From the NCBI GenBank assembly GCA_965261585.1, contig CBDHDN010000024.1, forward strand, positions 14,899-78,898: DNA of 64,000 nt, given 5' to 3'. The DNA is from CBDHDN01 sp965261585. Lineage in GTDB: Bacteria > Pseudomonadota > Alphaproteobacteria > UBA6615. The notes under the pieces are model-generated. The model saw only the letters and a program-made list of their open reading frames with translations. It made no database searches and was not told the origin of the DNA. Position numbers and translations under genes: made by a program. Positions 47,285 to 56,442 of this stretch are shown piece after piece. How positions within the stretch are numbered: the stretch's first letter is position 1; each line of letters begins with the position of its first letter.

Positions 47285-47977
47285 CTATCCCCCGAACGCC
47301 TCGGCGAACGTCGCCTGCAGCGCGGCGTCGAGCTCGGCCATCGTCACCGGCCGGCCGAGGTCGGCCAGGCTGGTGACGCCGAGGCCCGGCGCGTCGATGC
47401 CGCAGGGGACGATGCCGGCGTAGTGCGCGAGGTCCGGGGCGACGTTGATGGCGACACCGTGATAGGTGACCCAGCGGCGCACCCGCACGCCGATCGCGGC
47501 GATCTTGTCCTCGCGCGGGCCGTCGGCATCGGCGGCGGCGTCGCGCGCGACCCAGATGCCGACGCGGCCCGCGCGCCGCTCGCCGCGCACGGCGAAGCGG
47601 GCGAGGGTTTCGATGACCCACGCCTCCAGATCGTGGACGAAGCGCCGCACGTCGCGCCCGCGCGCGTTCAGGTCAACCATGACGTAGGCGACGCGCTGTC
47701 CAGGCCCGTGGTAGGTGTATTGGCCGCCGCGCCCGGTGCGATAGACCGGCAGACCATTGGCCGTCAGCAGGTCTGCCGCCTTGGCGCTGGTCCCGGCGGT
47801 ATAGAGCGGCGGGTGCTCCAACAGCCAGACGAGCTCCGGCGCCGTGCCGGCCCGGATGGCGGCGACGCGTGCTTCCATGGCGGCGACCGCCGCTGAGTAG
47901 TCGACGGTGCCGTCACCGGTGCGCCATTCCGGCGCGGCCGCCGGCCGCGGCGGGGATCTCGGCTTGTGAACACCCAT
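47285..47977 (-). CDS. lipB: Octanoyl-[ACP]:protein N-octanoyltransferase LipB
   Basis: LipB moves octanoate from acyl carrier protein to lipoyl domains, the first step of lipoate synthesis. The 230-residue protein contains VWLLEHPPLYTAGTS, TGRGGQYTYHGPGQRVAYVM and KIAAIGVRVRRWVTYHG with the family lysine. The catalytic Cys is in IVPCGID at about residue 195. It diverges from the malic enzyme gene. Confidence 0.93.
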   Translation of the reverse strand: MGVHKPRSPPRPAAAPEWRTGDGTVDYSAAVAAMEARVAAIRAGTAPELVWLLEHPPLYTAGTSAKAADLLTANGLPVYRTGRGGQYTYHGPGQRVAYVMVDLNARGRDVRRFVHDLEAWVIETLARFAVRGERRAGRVGIWVARDAAADADGPREDKIAAIGVRVRRWVTYHGVAINVAPDLAHYAGIVPCGIDAPGLGVTSLADLGRPVTMAELDAALQATFAEAFGG

Positions 47978-48062
47978 GCGATTTGGTATGCCGCCGAGCG
48001 AGAGAAGACAAGGGCCGCGCGCCGCGAGCGGCGGATCGCGCCTTGACAGGAAGGACGTGGAC

Positions 48063-50358
48063 GTGGCCCAGGATCTGCGTGAAGCATCCCTGCGTTACCA
48101 CCGCGAGCCGACGCCGGGCAAGATCGCCATCGCGCCCTCGAAACCGCTGGCCAACCAGCGCGACCTGGCGCTGGCCTATTCGCCCGGCGTGGCCGCCGCC
48201 TGCGGGGCGATCGTCGCCGATACCGCGGCCGCGGCCGAACTCACGGCGCGCGCCAATCTCGTGGCCGTCATCACCAACGGCACGGCCGTGCTCGGCCTCG
48301 GGGCCATCGGTCCGCCCGCCGCCAAGCCGGTGATGGAGGGCAAGGCGGTCCTGTTCAAGAAATTCGCCGGCATCGACGTGTTCGATATCGAGATCGCGGA
48401 GACCGATCCCGACCGTTTCGTCGACGTTGTGGCGGCGTTGGAGCCGACCTTCGGCGGCATCAATCTCGAGGACATCAAGGCGCCGGAGTGCTTCGAGATC
48501 GAGCGCAGGCTGCGGGCGCGCATGCAGATCCCCGTACTGCACGACGATCAGCACGGCACCGCCATCATCGTCGCCGCGGCGGTCCTGAACGGCCTGCGGC
48601 TGACCGGCAAGGATATCGGGCGGATCCGGCTCGTAACGTCCGGTGCCGGCGCCGCGGCGCTCGCCTGCGTCAACCTGCTGGTGTCCATGGGCCTGCCGGC
48701 GGAGCACGTAACCCTGACCGACATCCACGGTGTCGTCTATCGCGGCCGGGCCGAGGAAATGGACGACTACAAGTCGATCTATGCCCAGGACACATCGGCT
48801 CGCCGGCTGGCCGACGTGATCGGCGGCGCCGACATTTTTCTCGGCCTGTCGGCGCCCAACGTGCTGAAGCCGGAGATGGTGCAGGCGATGGCGGACCGCC
48901 CGCTGGTTCTGGCGCTGGCCAATCCGGACTCGGAGATCCTGCCCGAGGACGCCCGCGCCGCGCGGCCGGACTGCATCATCGCCACCGGCCGCTCCGACTA
49001 TCCGAACCAGGTCAACAACGTCCTGTGCTTTCCGTTCATCTTCCGCGGCGCGCTCGACGTCGGCGCGACGGCGATCAACGAGGCGATGAAGATCGCCTGC
49101 GTGCACGCCCTCGCCGACCTGGCCCATCAGGAGAGCTCCGACATCGTCGCTCAGGCCTATGGCGGCGAGTCCGCCGGATTCGGGCCCGATTATCTGATCC
49201 CGCGGCCGTTCGATCCCCGCCTGATCGTCGAGCTGGCGCCGGCGGTGGCGCGGGCCGCCATGGACAGCGGCGTCGCGACCCGGGCGATCGATGACTTCGA
49301 CGCCTATGAGCAACGCCTGAGCCAGTTCGTCTTCCGCTCCGGCCTGCTGATGAAGCCGATCTTCCAACAGGCGCGTCAGGACCGGCGCCGGCTCGTCTAC
49401 GCCGAGGGCGAGGACGAGCGGGTGCTGCGCGCCGCGCAGATGGTCGTCGACGAACGCATCGGCGAGCCCATCCTGATCGGCCGGCCGGACGTCGTCGCCG
49501 CGCGCGTCGCCAAGCTGGGCCTGCGTTTCCGCCCGGGTGAGGATTGCGAGCTGGTCAATCCCGAGGACGATCCGCGCTACCGGGAATACTGGACGCACTA
49601 CCACGCGATCATGGAGTGCAAAGGCGTCTCGCCCGATGCGGCCCGGACGATCGTGCGGGCCTCGAGCACGGTGATCGCCACGCTGATGCTGCACCGGCGC
49701 GAGGCCGACGCGATGATCTGCGGCACTGTCGGGCGCTACGCCGACCACCTGCGGCACGTCAATGACATTATCGGTCTGGGCAAAGGCGTGCACGCGCTCT
49801 CCGCCGTTTCGGTGCTGATCCTGCCCAAGGGCACGTTCTTCCTGGCCGATGCCTATGTCACCGCGGACCCGGACGCCGATGAGATCTTCGAGATGACGCT
49901 GCTGGCGGCGGCCGAGGTCCGGCGCTTCGGCGTCGAGCCGAGCGTTGCTGTCCCATTCGAGCTTCGGCAGCCGCGACACGTCGTCCGGCGCCAAGATGCG
50001 CGCGGCGCTGGGGTTGCTGCATGCGCGGGCGCCGGACCTCGAGGCCGAAGGCGAGATGCACGCCGACGCTGCGATCGACGAGACGATCCGCCGCCGCGTG
50101 TTCCCCAACAGCCGGCTGACGGGCCAGGCCAACCTGTTGATCATGCCGACGCTCGACGCCGCCAATATCGCCTTCAACCTGCTCAAGGTATTGGGCGACG
50201 GTCTGGCCATCGGGCCGATCCTGATCGGCGCGGCACACCCGGCGCATGTCCTGACCACCGCGGTCAGCGCCCGCGGCATCCTCAACATGAGCGCCTATGC
50301 GGCCGTCTGCGCCCAGGCCGACCCCACCGGGGCGGCTGCCGCCGGGACGGACCCATGA
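48063..50358 (+). CDS. maeB: NADP-dependent malic enzyme with phosphotransacetylase-like domain, frameshifted
   Basis: MaeB decarboxylates malate to pyruvate. The N-terminal malic domain starts after GTG 48063 (DLREASLRYHREPTPGKIAI) and has LAYSPGVAAAC. The NAD-binding domain and a C-terminal PTA-like domain (from about residue 430) follow. The frame breaks at about 49944: after VRRFGVEPS the expected VALLSHSSFGSRD continues one frame over, with two residues missing. A net loss of five bases explains it. The rest, to the stop at 50358, is normal. Either a true lesion or an assembly error. Confidence 0.85.
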
Positions 50359-51769
50359 GCGAGGTCGAGCCGAAGCAGCCGATCGCCGAGGACGAGGCGC
50401 CGCCGGCCGGGGCGGCGGCGAACAGCTCGTCGGCGTTGGCCTCGAGCTCGCCCAGACGATCGAGCGGGCGATCGACGGCGGCCGCTGGGACGAGGTCGCG
50501 GACGCGGTCACGGCGCTGCACGCCGCCCATCAGGCCGACCTGCTGGAGGCGCTTGGCGGCGACTACCGCACTCAGCTGCTGACGCGGCTGCGCGCGCGCC
50601 TCGACCCGGAGACGCTGACCCACCTCGACGACGCGATTCGCGACGACGTGCTGGAGACGCTGGGCAGCGAAAAAGTTGCCGCGGCAATCACCGAGCTCGA
50701 ACTCGACGACGCCGTCGACGTCATCGAGGACATGGACGAGGGCGACCGCGAGGCGATCCTCGCCCGCCTGTCGCCGTCGGACCGGGCGCTCCTGGAAGAG
50801 GCCCTGACGTTCCCCGAAGACAGCGCCGGCCGCCTGATGCAGCGCGAGCTCGTGACGGTGCCGGAGAGCTGGCGCGTCGGTGACACGATCGACTACATGC
50901 GCGGCCGCGCCGCCATGCTGCCGCGCGATTTCTACGATATCTTCGTCGTCGACGAAGCGCGCCGCCCGGTCGGTATCATTCCGCTCAGCCGGCTCATGCG
51001 CAACCGCCGGCCGGTCCGCATCGGCGACATCCTGCACCGCGACATGAAGCTGATCCCCGTCGACATGGACCAGGAGGATGTCGGCCTGCTGTTCCGCCAG
51101 TACGGGCTGGTCTCCGCCCCCGTGATCGATGCCGAGGGCCGCCTCGTCGGCGTCATCACCGTCGACGACGTGGTCGACGTGATCCATGTCGAGGCGGAAG
51201 AGGACATCATGCGCCTCGGCGGAGTGTCGGCGCGCGACTTCTACGCCGCCGTCATCGCCACCACCCGGGCCCGGTTCTCGTGGCTGCTCGTGAACCTGGG
51301 CACGGCGATTGTCGCCTCCATCGTCATCGGCTTCTTCGATGCGGCGATCGACAAGGTGGTCGCGTTGGCGGTGCTGATGCCGATCGTCGCCTCGATGGGC
51401 GGCAACGCCGGCACGCAGACCCTGACGGTGGCGGTGCGCGCGCTCTCGCTGAAGGAGCTGACGCCGGCCAATGCGCTGCGCATCGTCGGCAAGGAGGCGG
51501 CGATCGGCGGCATCAACGGCATCATGTTCGCCGCGCTGATCAGCATCGCCGCGTGGCTCTGGTTCGGCGACGTCACGATCGGCGGCGTCATCGCCGGAGC
51601 CATGATCATCAATCTGCTCGTCGCCGGCTTTGCCGGGGTGTCGATCCCGATCATCCTCGACCGCCTCGGCGTCGACCCGGCGATCGCCTCGACGGTCCTG
51701 TTGACGACCGTGACCGACGTCGTCGGCTTCCTGTCCTTCCTCGGGCTGGCCACGCTGATCCTTCTCTAG
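50355..51769 (+). CDS. mgtE: Magnesium transporter MgtE, probable 5' frameshift
   Basis: MgtE is a gated Mg2+ channel. The protein has the N-terminal superhelical domain (DAVTALHAAHQADLLEAL), two CBS domains (about LMQRELVTVPESWRVG and DILHRDMKLIPVD), and a five-helix membrane domain with MPIVASMGGNAGTQTL and a C-terminal TVTDVVGFLSFL. ATG 50355 overlaps the maeB stop as ATGA and is followed by plausible MgtE N-terminal sequence. It is one frame away from the conserved part, and adding one G near 50414 joins them. Without an indel the only upstream in-frame ATG is 50297, inside maeB. Confidence 0.85.
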
Positions 51770-51782
51770 TGGTCTGATCCCA

Positions 51783-51802
51783 ACGCTTGGCACCCCAAGC
51801 GT
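51783..51802 (+). terminator. Palindrome after mgtE, possible terminator
   Basis: ACGCTTGG (51783-51790) and CCAAGCGT (51795-51802) form a perfect eight-base-pair stem with a four-base loop 13 bases after the mgtE stop. There is no T-tract, so it may be a weak terminator or an mRNA-stabilising stem. Confidence 0.45.
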
Positions 51803-51888
51803 AAGGTGAATCAGCCCACAGAATTAGTAAGGCTCATCGGCAGTTGGGCGCGTGTTGAGAAAGAAGTGTCTTGGATAAACGAGGGACA

Positions 51889-52505
51889 ATGATGGATCGT
51901 CGTGGTTTTGGGAGAAAATTGCAGAACGTTATTCCAGACAACCTGTTGCGGATGAAGCGGCCTACCAGAAAAAACTCCAGGTCACCCGCGAATACCTTAG
52001 GCCGGATATGGAGGTGTTGGAGTTTGGCTGTGGAACAGGGTCGACCGCCATCACCCATGCGCCGTATGTGAAACATATTCGAGCGATCGATATATCGTCG
52101 AAGATGATTGCGATTGCCCAAGCCAAGGCGGATGAAAGCAACATCGATAACGTCAATTTTGAACGGTCGAGCATCGATGAATATAGTGCGCCCGATCGAT
52201 CCCTGAACGTCGTGTTGGGTTTGAGCATTCTGTACTTGCTGAACAACAAGGAGGAGGTAATCGCCAAGGTGCATGGAATTCTCAAACCGGGCGGTATTTT
52301 CGTCGCCAGTACGGCATGCATCGGGGACACGAAGAAATATTTTAGAATCATAGCGCCGATCGGACGATTGTTTGGTTTGATGCTCCGGGTCTTTACCACG
52401 AATGAGCTGGAGGGCAGTTTGATCGATGCCGGTTTTGAGATTGACCACCAATGGCAGTCAGGCAAGGACAAGGCGGTGTTTATCGTGGCGAAGAAGGCTG
52501 GGTAG
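51889..52505 (+). CDS. SAM-dependent methyltransferase, class I, low GC, frameshifted near the start
   Basis: The protein has a class I methyltransferase fold with the SAM motif VLEFGCGTGST. It then shows DISSKMI, ERSSIDEY and LKPGGIF, and ends in the FEIDHQW...VFIVAKKA signature of a common small methyltransferase family. ATG 51889, preceded by GAGGGAC, gives MMDRRGF; the expected continuation WEKIAERYSRQPVADEAAYQ lies one frame over. One extra T in the T-run at about 51905 joins them to about 205 residues. GC content is clearly lower than the neighbours, suggesting recent acquisition. Substrate unknown. Confidence 0.75.
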
Positions 52506-52725
52506 CGACGGGTTTTCACATTCCGTACAGAAGCGTGGTTGACAGTCGCGCGGCATGCCGAACCGTTCGGTAGGCTCGAGTTCCATGCCGACCGGTCCCA
52601 GGTTTCTTGCGAGGCCGCGCTCCCCGTTCAGGGTCGATCGAATCCGGCCAACCTGTCTAAGACCTTGTTTCCCCTGGGGCCAGGAGCGACATAGACGGCC
52701 AACTGCCACATCGCGGGCCACCGCC

Positions 52726-53898
52726 ATGATCCCCAACGACCTGCCCAGCCTCGACTTCGGCCTTGGCGAGACCGCCGACCTGCTGCGCGACAGCGTGCGC
52801 AGCTTCGCCGCCGACAACATCGCGCCACGCGCCGCGGAGATCGACCGCACGAACACGTTCCCGCGCGATATCTGGCCGCGGCTCGGCGCGCTCGGCGTCC
52901 TCGGCGTCACCGTCGAGGAGGACCATGGCGGCGCCGGCATGGGCTACCTCGAACACTGCGTCGCGATGGAGGAGATCTCGCGCGCCTCGGCCTCGGTCGG
53001 CCTCAGCTATGGCGCCCACTCGAACCTGTGCGTCAACCAGATCCGTCGCAACGGCTCGGCGGCGCAGAAGCGCCGCTACCTGCCGAAGCTGATCTCCGGC
53101 GAGCATGTCGGCGCCCTGGCGATGAGCGAGCCCAATGCCGGCTCCGACGTCATTTCGATGCGGCTGCGCGCCGACAAGAAGGGCGACCGCTACGTCCTCA
53201 ACGGCTCGAAGATGTGGATCACCAACGGGCCCGAGGCCGAGGTTCTGGTCGTCTACGCCAAGACCGACGCGAAGGCCGGCAAGGACGGCATCACCGCGTT
53301 CTTGATCGAGCGCGGCTTCGCTGGCTTCTCGACGGCGCAGAAGCTGGACAAGCTGGGCATGCGCGGCTCCGACACCTGCGAGCTCGTGTTCGCCGATTGC
53401 GAGGTGCCCGAGGCGAACGTGCTCGGCGCCGTCGGCGACGGCGTGCGCATCCTGATGGGCGGCCTCGATTACGAGCGCGCCGTGCTGGCGGCCGGGCCGC
53501 TCGGCATCATGCAGGCCTGCATGGACGTCGTCGTGCCCTACGTGCACGAGCGCGAGCAGTTCGGCCGGCCGATCGGCACGTTCCAGCTGATGCAGGGCAA
53601 GCTCGCCGACATGTACACGACGATGAACGCCGCCAAGGCCTACGTCTACGCGGTGGCCCAGGCCATCGACCGCGGCGCGACGACGCGCAAGGACGCCGCC
53701 GGCGCGATCCTCTACGCCGCCGAGAAGGCGACCTGGATGGCGCTCGAGGCGGTGCAGTGCCTCGGCGGCAACGGCTACACGAACGAGTATCCCACCGGCC
53801 GCCTGCTGCGCGATGCCAAGCTCTACGAGATCGGCGCCGGCACCAGCGAGATCCGCCGCATGCTGATCGGCCGCGAGCTGTTCGACGAGACGGCTTGA
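52726..53898 (+). CDS. ivd: Isovaleryl-CoA dehydrogenase (acyl-CoA dehydrogenase family)
   Basis: This FAD enzyme oxidises isovaleryl-CoA to 3-methylcrotonyl-CoA in leucine breakdown. The 390-residue protein has the acyl-CoA dehydrogenase signatures AMSEPNAGSDV, KMWITNGP and the C-terminal QCLGGNGYTNEYPTGRLLRDAKLYEIGAGTSEIRRMLIGREL. The candidate catalytic Glu lies in LDYERAVLAAGP at about residue 246, the isovaleryl-type position. The start is ATG 52726. The usual partners mccB and an enoyl-CoA hydratase are 8.4 kb downstream. Confidence 0.9.
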   Translation: MIPNDLPSLDFGLGETADLLRDSVRSFAADNIAPRAAEIDRTNTFPRDIWPRLGALGVLGVTVEEDHGGAGMGYLEHCVAMEEISRASASVGLSYGAHSNLCVNQIRRNGSAAQKRRYLPKLISGEHVGALAMSEPNAGSDVISMRLRADKKGDRYVLNGSKMWITNGPEAEVLVVYAKTDAKAGKDGITAFLIERGFAGFSTAQKLDKLGMRGSDTCELVFADCEVPEANVLGAVGDGVRILMGGLDYERAVLAAGPLGIMQACMDVVVPYVHEREQFGRPIGTFQLMQGKLADMYTTMNAAKAYVYAVAQAIDRGATTRKDAAGAILYAAEKATWMALEAVQCLGGNGYTNEYPTGRLLRDAKLYEIGAGTSEIRRMLIGRELFDETA

Positions 53899-53935
53899 GG
53901 CGCAACCTCTAGAAAAGCCCCATGTCTGCGAGCGA

Positions 53936-54060
53936 CTCATGCTTCGACAAGCTCAGCATGAGGGCACCATGGTGGCTTTATCGAGCCCTCACCCAGACGT
54001 CCCGAAGCCCCACCCTGCGCTTCCCACGCTGAGCTTCCTCATCCCGAGCTTGTCGGGGGA
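53936..54060. repeat. Palindromic repeats after ivd
   Basis: CTCATGCT/AGCATGAG (53936-53962) with core TTCGACAAGCTC, and CCCGA/TCGGG (54043-54057) inside a CATCCCGAGCTTGTCGGGG context. These are of the CTTCGACAAGCTC type frequent in high-GC proteobacterial intergenic DNA. They lie between ivd and the reversed antitoxin remnant. Confidence 0.75.
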
Positions 54061-54093
54061 CGAAGGGTGGGGCCTGTCGCCCGCCATCCGGCT

Positions 54094-54390
54094 GAGTATC
54101 AGATCGACGAGGTCGACCTCCGTGCCCGCATGGGCTGTCCGCTGCTGGACATGTCAGTCCGGTGCGATCAGGGCGACTGCGGGTGAGCGCCATGATCTCA
54201 TCTGTCGTCATGGCAACGTCGCCACGCTCCCGCAGATGTGCGACTAGGCGCCTGCCACGGCCGCCGTATTTGGGCGTGATCCGCACGCCCACACCGTCAA
54301 GCTCGAACTCGACCTCGGTGTAGGGCAGCAGGCCGGCTCGCTTCCGGATCTCCGCGGGGATCGTCACCCGCCTTTCGACGTAATGCGCAT
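54094..54390 (-). pseudogene. Decayed VapB/AbrB-type antitoxin with a scrap of VapC
   Basis: Reading on the minus strand from ATG at 54390, MRITSKG is followed after one missing base by VTIPAEIRKRAGLLPYTEVEFELDGVGVRITPK and ends MTTDEIMALTR, which is the complete swapped-hairpin antitoxin pattern. No stop follows the expected end. About 60 bases later a stretch encoding VDLVDLIL could be the very start of a PIN toxin. It then runs into the palindromic repeat. Without the indel, translation could begin only at an internal GTG. I read it as a dead toxin-antitoxin locus. Confidence 0.65.
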
Positions 54391-54534
54391 GTCGCTCTCC
54401 TACACTCGCCTGTGACAGTATTGTGCGTTCGCGTCTGCTCTACGCCGTGGGTGCACCAAATCACGGATTCCTGTAATGCGCGCTGCGAACACTCGGGTAT
54501 CCTGCGCCGGTGGCGAAGCGACGGGTAGCACGAC

Positions 54535-54933
54535 ATGAAACGACCGTCTCATGCGGCCATCGCGGCGGTGGCGCTGATGCTCGGCGGGCCGGTCTCGGCC
54601 AGTGCCGAGGAGCGCCAGCTCAACGGCGCCGAGATCGCGGCCTGGATTGCCGGCAGCACGGTCATCGGCGACTGGGCCGGCGCAGCCTATCGGCAGTATT
54701 TTTCGGACCAGGGCTGGACCGACCACGCGCAGGCGGTTGGCCGAAGCACGGTCGTCGGCCGCGGCGAATGGTATGTCACCGAGAACGGCTACTGTTCCAT
54801 CTGGTCCCCGAGTGGCGCCACCTGCTATGGCGTTCTGCGTGACGGCGATACGCTGATCTGGGTGACGCCGTCGAACGAACGGTTCCCGGCCCGGGTGATG
54901 CCTGGCAACCGGATCGACGACCGCGGCGCATGA
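54535..54933 (+). CDS. Secreted hypothetical protein, 132 residues
   Basis: Not assigned to a family with certainty. Residues 1-24 look like a signal peptide ending VSASA. The mature part has LNGAEIAAWIAGSTVIGDW, GRGEWYVTENGYCSIWSP and a second Cys in ATCYGVLRDGDTLIWVTP. The pattern of a GAEI/GSTVIG start plus a G-W-x-V-x-x-DG-like stretch with two cysteines recalls small periplasmic proteins of the DUF995 sort. The next gene starts ten bases later. Confidence 0.75.
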   Translation: MKRPSHAAIAAVALMLGGPVSASAEERQLNGAEIAAWIAGSTVIGDWAGAAYRQYFSDQGWTDHAQAVGRSTVVGRGEWYVTENGYCSIWSPSGATCYGVLRDGDTLIWVTPSNERFPARVMPGNRIDDRGA

Positions 54934-54943
54934 GGACCCGGCA

Positions 54944-55126
54944 GTGCTCGTCATGAAGCCGGCCTGCGAGGCCTGCGACACCGCTCTGGCCGAGGACGGG
55001 GAGGCCCATATTTGCTCCTTCGAGTGCACGTTCTGCGGTCCCTGCACCCGGCGCATGGACACCATCTGCCCCAATTGCGGCGGCGCGCTGGTGCGGCGGC
55101 CGCCGCGCCGCGCCGCGGCGGAGTAG
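54944..55126 (+). CDS. DUF1272-type cysteine-rich small protein
   Basis: A 60-residue protein with six conserved-looking cysteines plus others: CEACDTAL, HICSFECTFCGPC and CPNCGG. This is the layout of DUF1272 proteins, which are thought to bind zinc and have no known role. Translation may start at GTG 54944 or at ATG 54953. Confidence 0.82.
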   Translation: MLVMKPACEACDTALAEDGEAHICSFECTFCGPCTRRMDTICPNCGGALVRRPPRRAAAE

Positions 55127-55192
55127 GCCCGTGCCCGGGTCACTGATCGTCGGCGCCGGCCCGCGTTCCCTGGTGACCGCCCGGCCCCAGGC

Positions 55193-55654
55193 ATGACCGA
55201 TTTTCACATCGCGCAATTCAATATTGCCCGGGCGCGCGCGGCCATGGACGACCCGCTGATGGCCGGCTTCATGGCCAGGCTCGACGAGATCAACGCCGTG
55301 GCCGATGCCAGCCCAGGCTTCGTCTGGCGCCTCCAGGACGACAGCGGCAATGCCACCGCGCTGAGCGCCTACGACGATGCACGCATCATCGTTAACCTGT
55401 CGGTCTGGCGCTCGCTGGCGGACCTGCGCGCCTTCGTCTATCGCTCCGCGCACGCGCCGGTCATGGCCCGGCGCCGCGACTGGTTCGAGCCGTTCGGCGG
55501 ACCCTACATGGTGCTCTGGTGGGTCGCCGCGGGCGGTGTGCCCGATGTGGCCGAGGCGAGGGCCCGGCTTGCCGGGCTTGCCGCTGCGGGGCCGACGGTC
55601 GACGCCTTCACGTTCAAACAGCCCTTCCCCGCGCCGTTGGAACACGTCAGCTGA
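55193..55654 (+). CDS. DUF3291-type protein
   Basis: The 153-residue product starts FHIAQFNIARARAAMDDPLMAGFMARLDEINAVADASPGFVWRLQ, the pattern of DUF3291, followed by NLSVWRSLADLRAFVYRSAH and RRRDWFEPFGGPYMVLWWV. The fold is expected to be a dimeric alpha-beta barrel, as in small heme- or monooxygenase-like proteins; no activity is known. It is preceded by 66 bases without a gene and followed 16 bases later by the isomerase gene. Confidence 0.82.
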   Translation: MTDFHIAQFNIARARAAMDDPLMAGFMARLDEINAVADASPGFVWRLQDDSGNATALSAYDDARIIVNLSVWRSLADLRAFVYRSAHAPVMARRRDWFEPFGGPYMVLWWVAAGGVPDVAEARARLAGLAAAGPTVDAFTFKQPFPAPLEHVS

Positions 55655-55670
55655 GAGGACCCGCGGCTCC

Positions 55671-56273
55671 ATGCCCCGACCTGTGGATTTCTATTTCGAC
55701 TTCTCGAGCCCGTACGGCTACCTCGCGGCTCACCGGATCGACGAGATCGCCGCGCGTCATGGGCGCGAAGTGACGTGGCGGCCGTTTCTGCTGGGCGTCG
55801 TCTTCAAGGAGACCGGCAGCGGACCGTTGCTCGACATGCCGATGAAGGGCGCCTACATGCGCATCGATCTGCCGCGCAGCGCCCGGCTCTTGGGCGTGCC
55901 CATCGTGCTGCCCAAGCCGTTTCCCTTCATGGCGGTCGCGGCGTCGCGTGCGTTCTACTGGCAGCACGAGCGCGACCCGGCGGCCGCGAAGCGGCTGGCG
56001 CTGGCGGTCTATGACGCCGCGTTCGGCCACGGCCGGGCCGTCGGCAGCGCCGCTGCGGTGGGCGAGATTGCCGCCGCGGTTGGCCTCGACCGGGCCGCGG
56101 CCGAGGCGGCCAATCAAGACCCGGTCGTTAAGGATCTGTTAAGGCGCGAGGTCCAGGCCGCGGTCGCCCGCGGCGTATTCGGCTCGCCCTATGTCATCGT
56201 CGATGACGAGCCGTTCTGGGGCGTCGATCACCTCGATCAGGTCGATCGCTGGCTTTCGACGGGCGGCTGGTAG
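55671..56273 (+). CDS. 2-hydroxychromene-2-carboxylate isomerase family protein (DsbA fold, GST kappa-like)
   Basis: A 200-residue thioredoxin-fold protein with VDFYFDFSSPYGYLAAHRID at the start, RPFLLGVVFKETG, and the C-terminal ARGVFGSPYVIVDDEPFWGVDHLDQVDRWL. Serine replaces the redox cysteines (SSPYGY), as in the glutathione-dependent HCCA isomerases of aromatic-compound degradation. The real substrate here is unknown; no naphthalene-degradation genes are nearby. Confidence 0.87.
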   Translation: MPRPVDFYFDFSSPYGYLAAHRIDEIAARHGREVTWRPFLLGVVFKETGSGPLLDMPMKGAYMRIDLPRSARLLGVPIVLPKPFPFMAVAASRAFYWQHERDPAAAKRLALAVYDAAFGHGRAVGSAAAVGEIAAAVGLDRAAAEAANQDPVVKDLLRREVQAAVARGVFGSPYVIVDDEPFWGVDHLDQVDRWLSTGGW

Positions 56274-56370
56274 TCGGCCGAAAATTCTATTCAGACCAAC
56301 CGCTTAGTCGATTCGCGGTGGGCAGTATCCGATCCGTATCCCGATCCCGCCCGGCCGCTGCATCGGGGTC

Positions 56371-56404
56371 GTTTAGCACGCCTTAAAGTGTCCGCGGGAT
56401 AGTG
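56371..56404 (+). promoter_or_regulatory. Element shared by the two Cache genes, first copy (CtrA-box-like)
   Basis: GTTTAGC, TTAAA, TGTCCG and GGATA blocks occur with identical spacing here and at 57488-57521. Within it, TTTA-N7-TTAA resembles the CtrA recognition pattern TTAA-N7-TTAA with one mismatch in the first half. It lies about 40 bases before the gene start. CtrA control is an inference. Confidence 0.5.
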
Positions 56405-56442
56405 CTTACACATGAGACTCTGAGTCTGTGTGGGGACAAGCC

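Noticed and set aside
49945..50358. A separate gene for the C-terminal PTA-like part of the malic enzyme
   Set aside because: It begins in mid-domain at the expected residue order (LLSHSSFGSRD) without a ribosome site, so it is the continuation of maeB after an indel.
53978..54200. C-terminal extension of the antitoxin-like frame
   Set aside because: This part reads through palindromic repeat DNA and has no resemblance to any antitoxin C-terminus.
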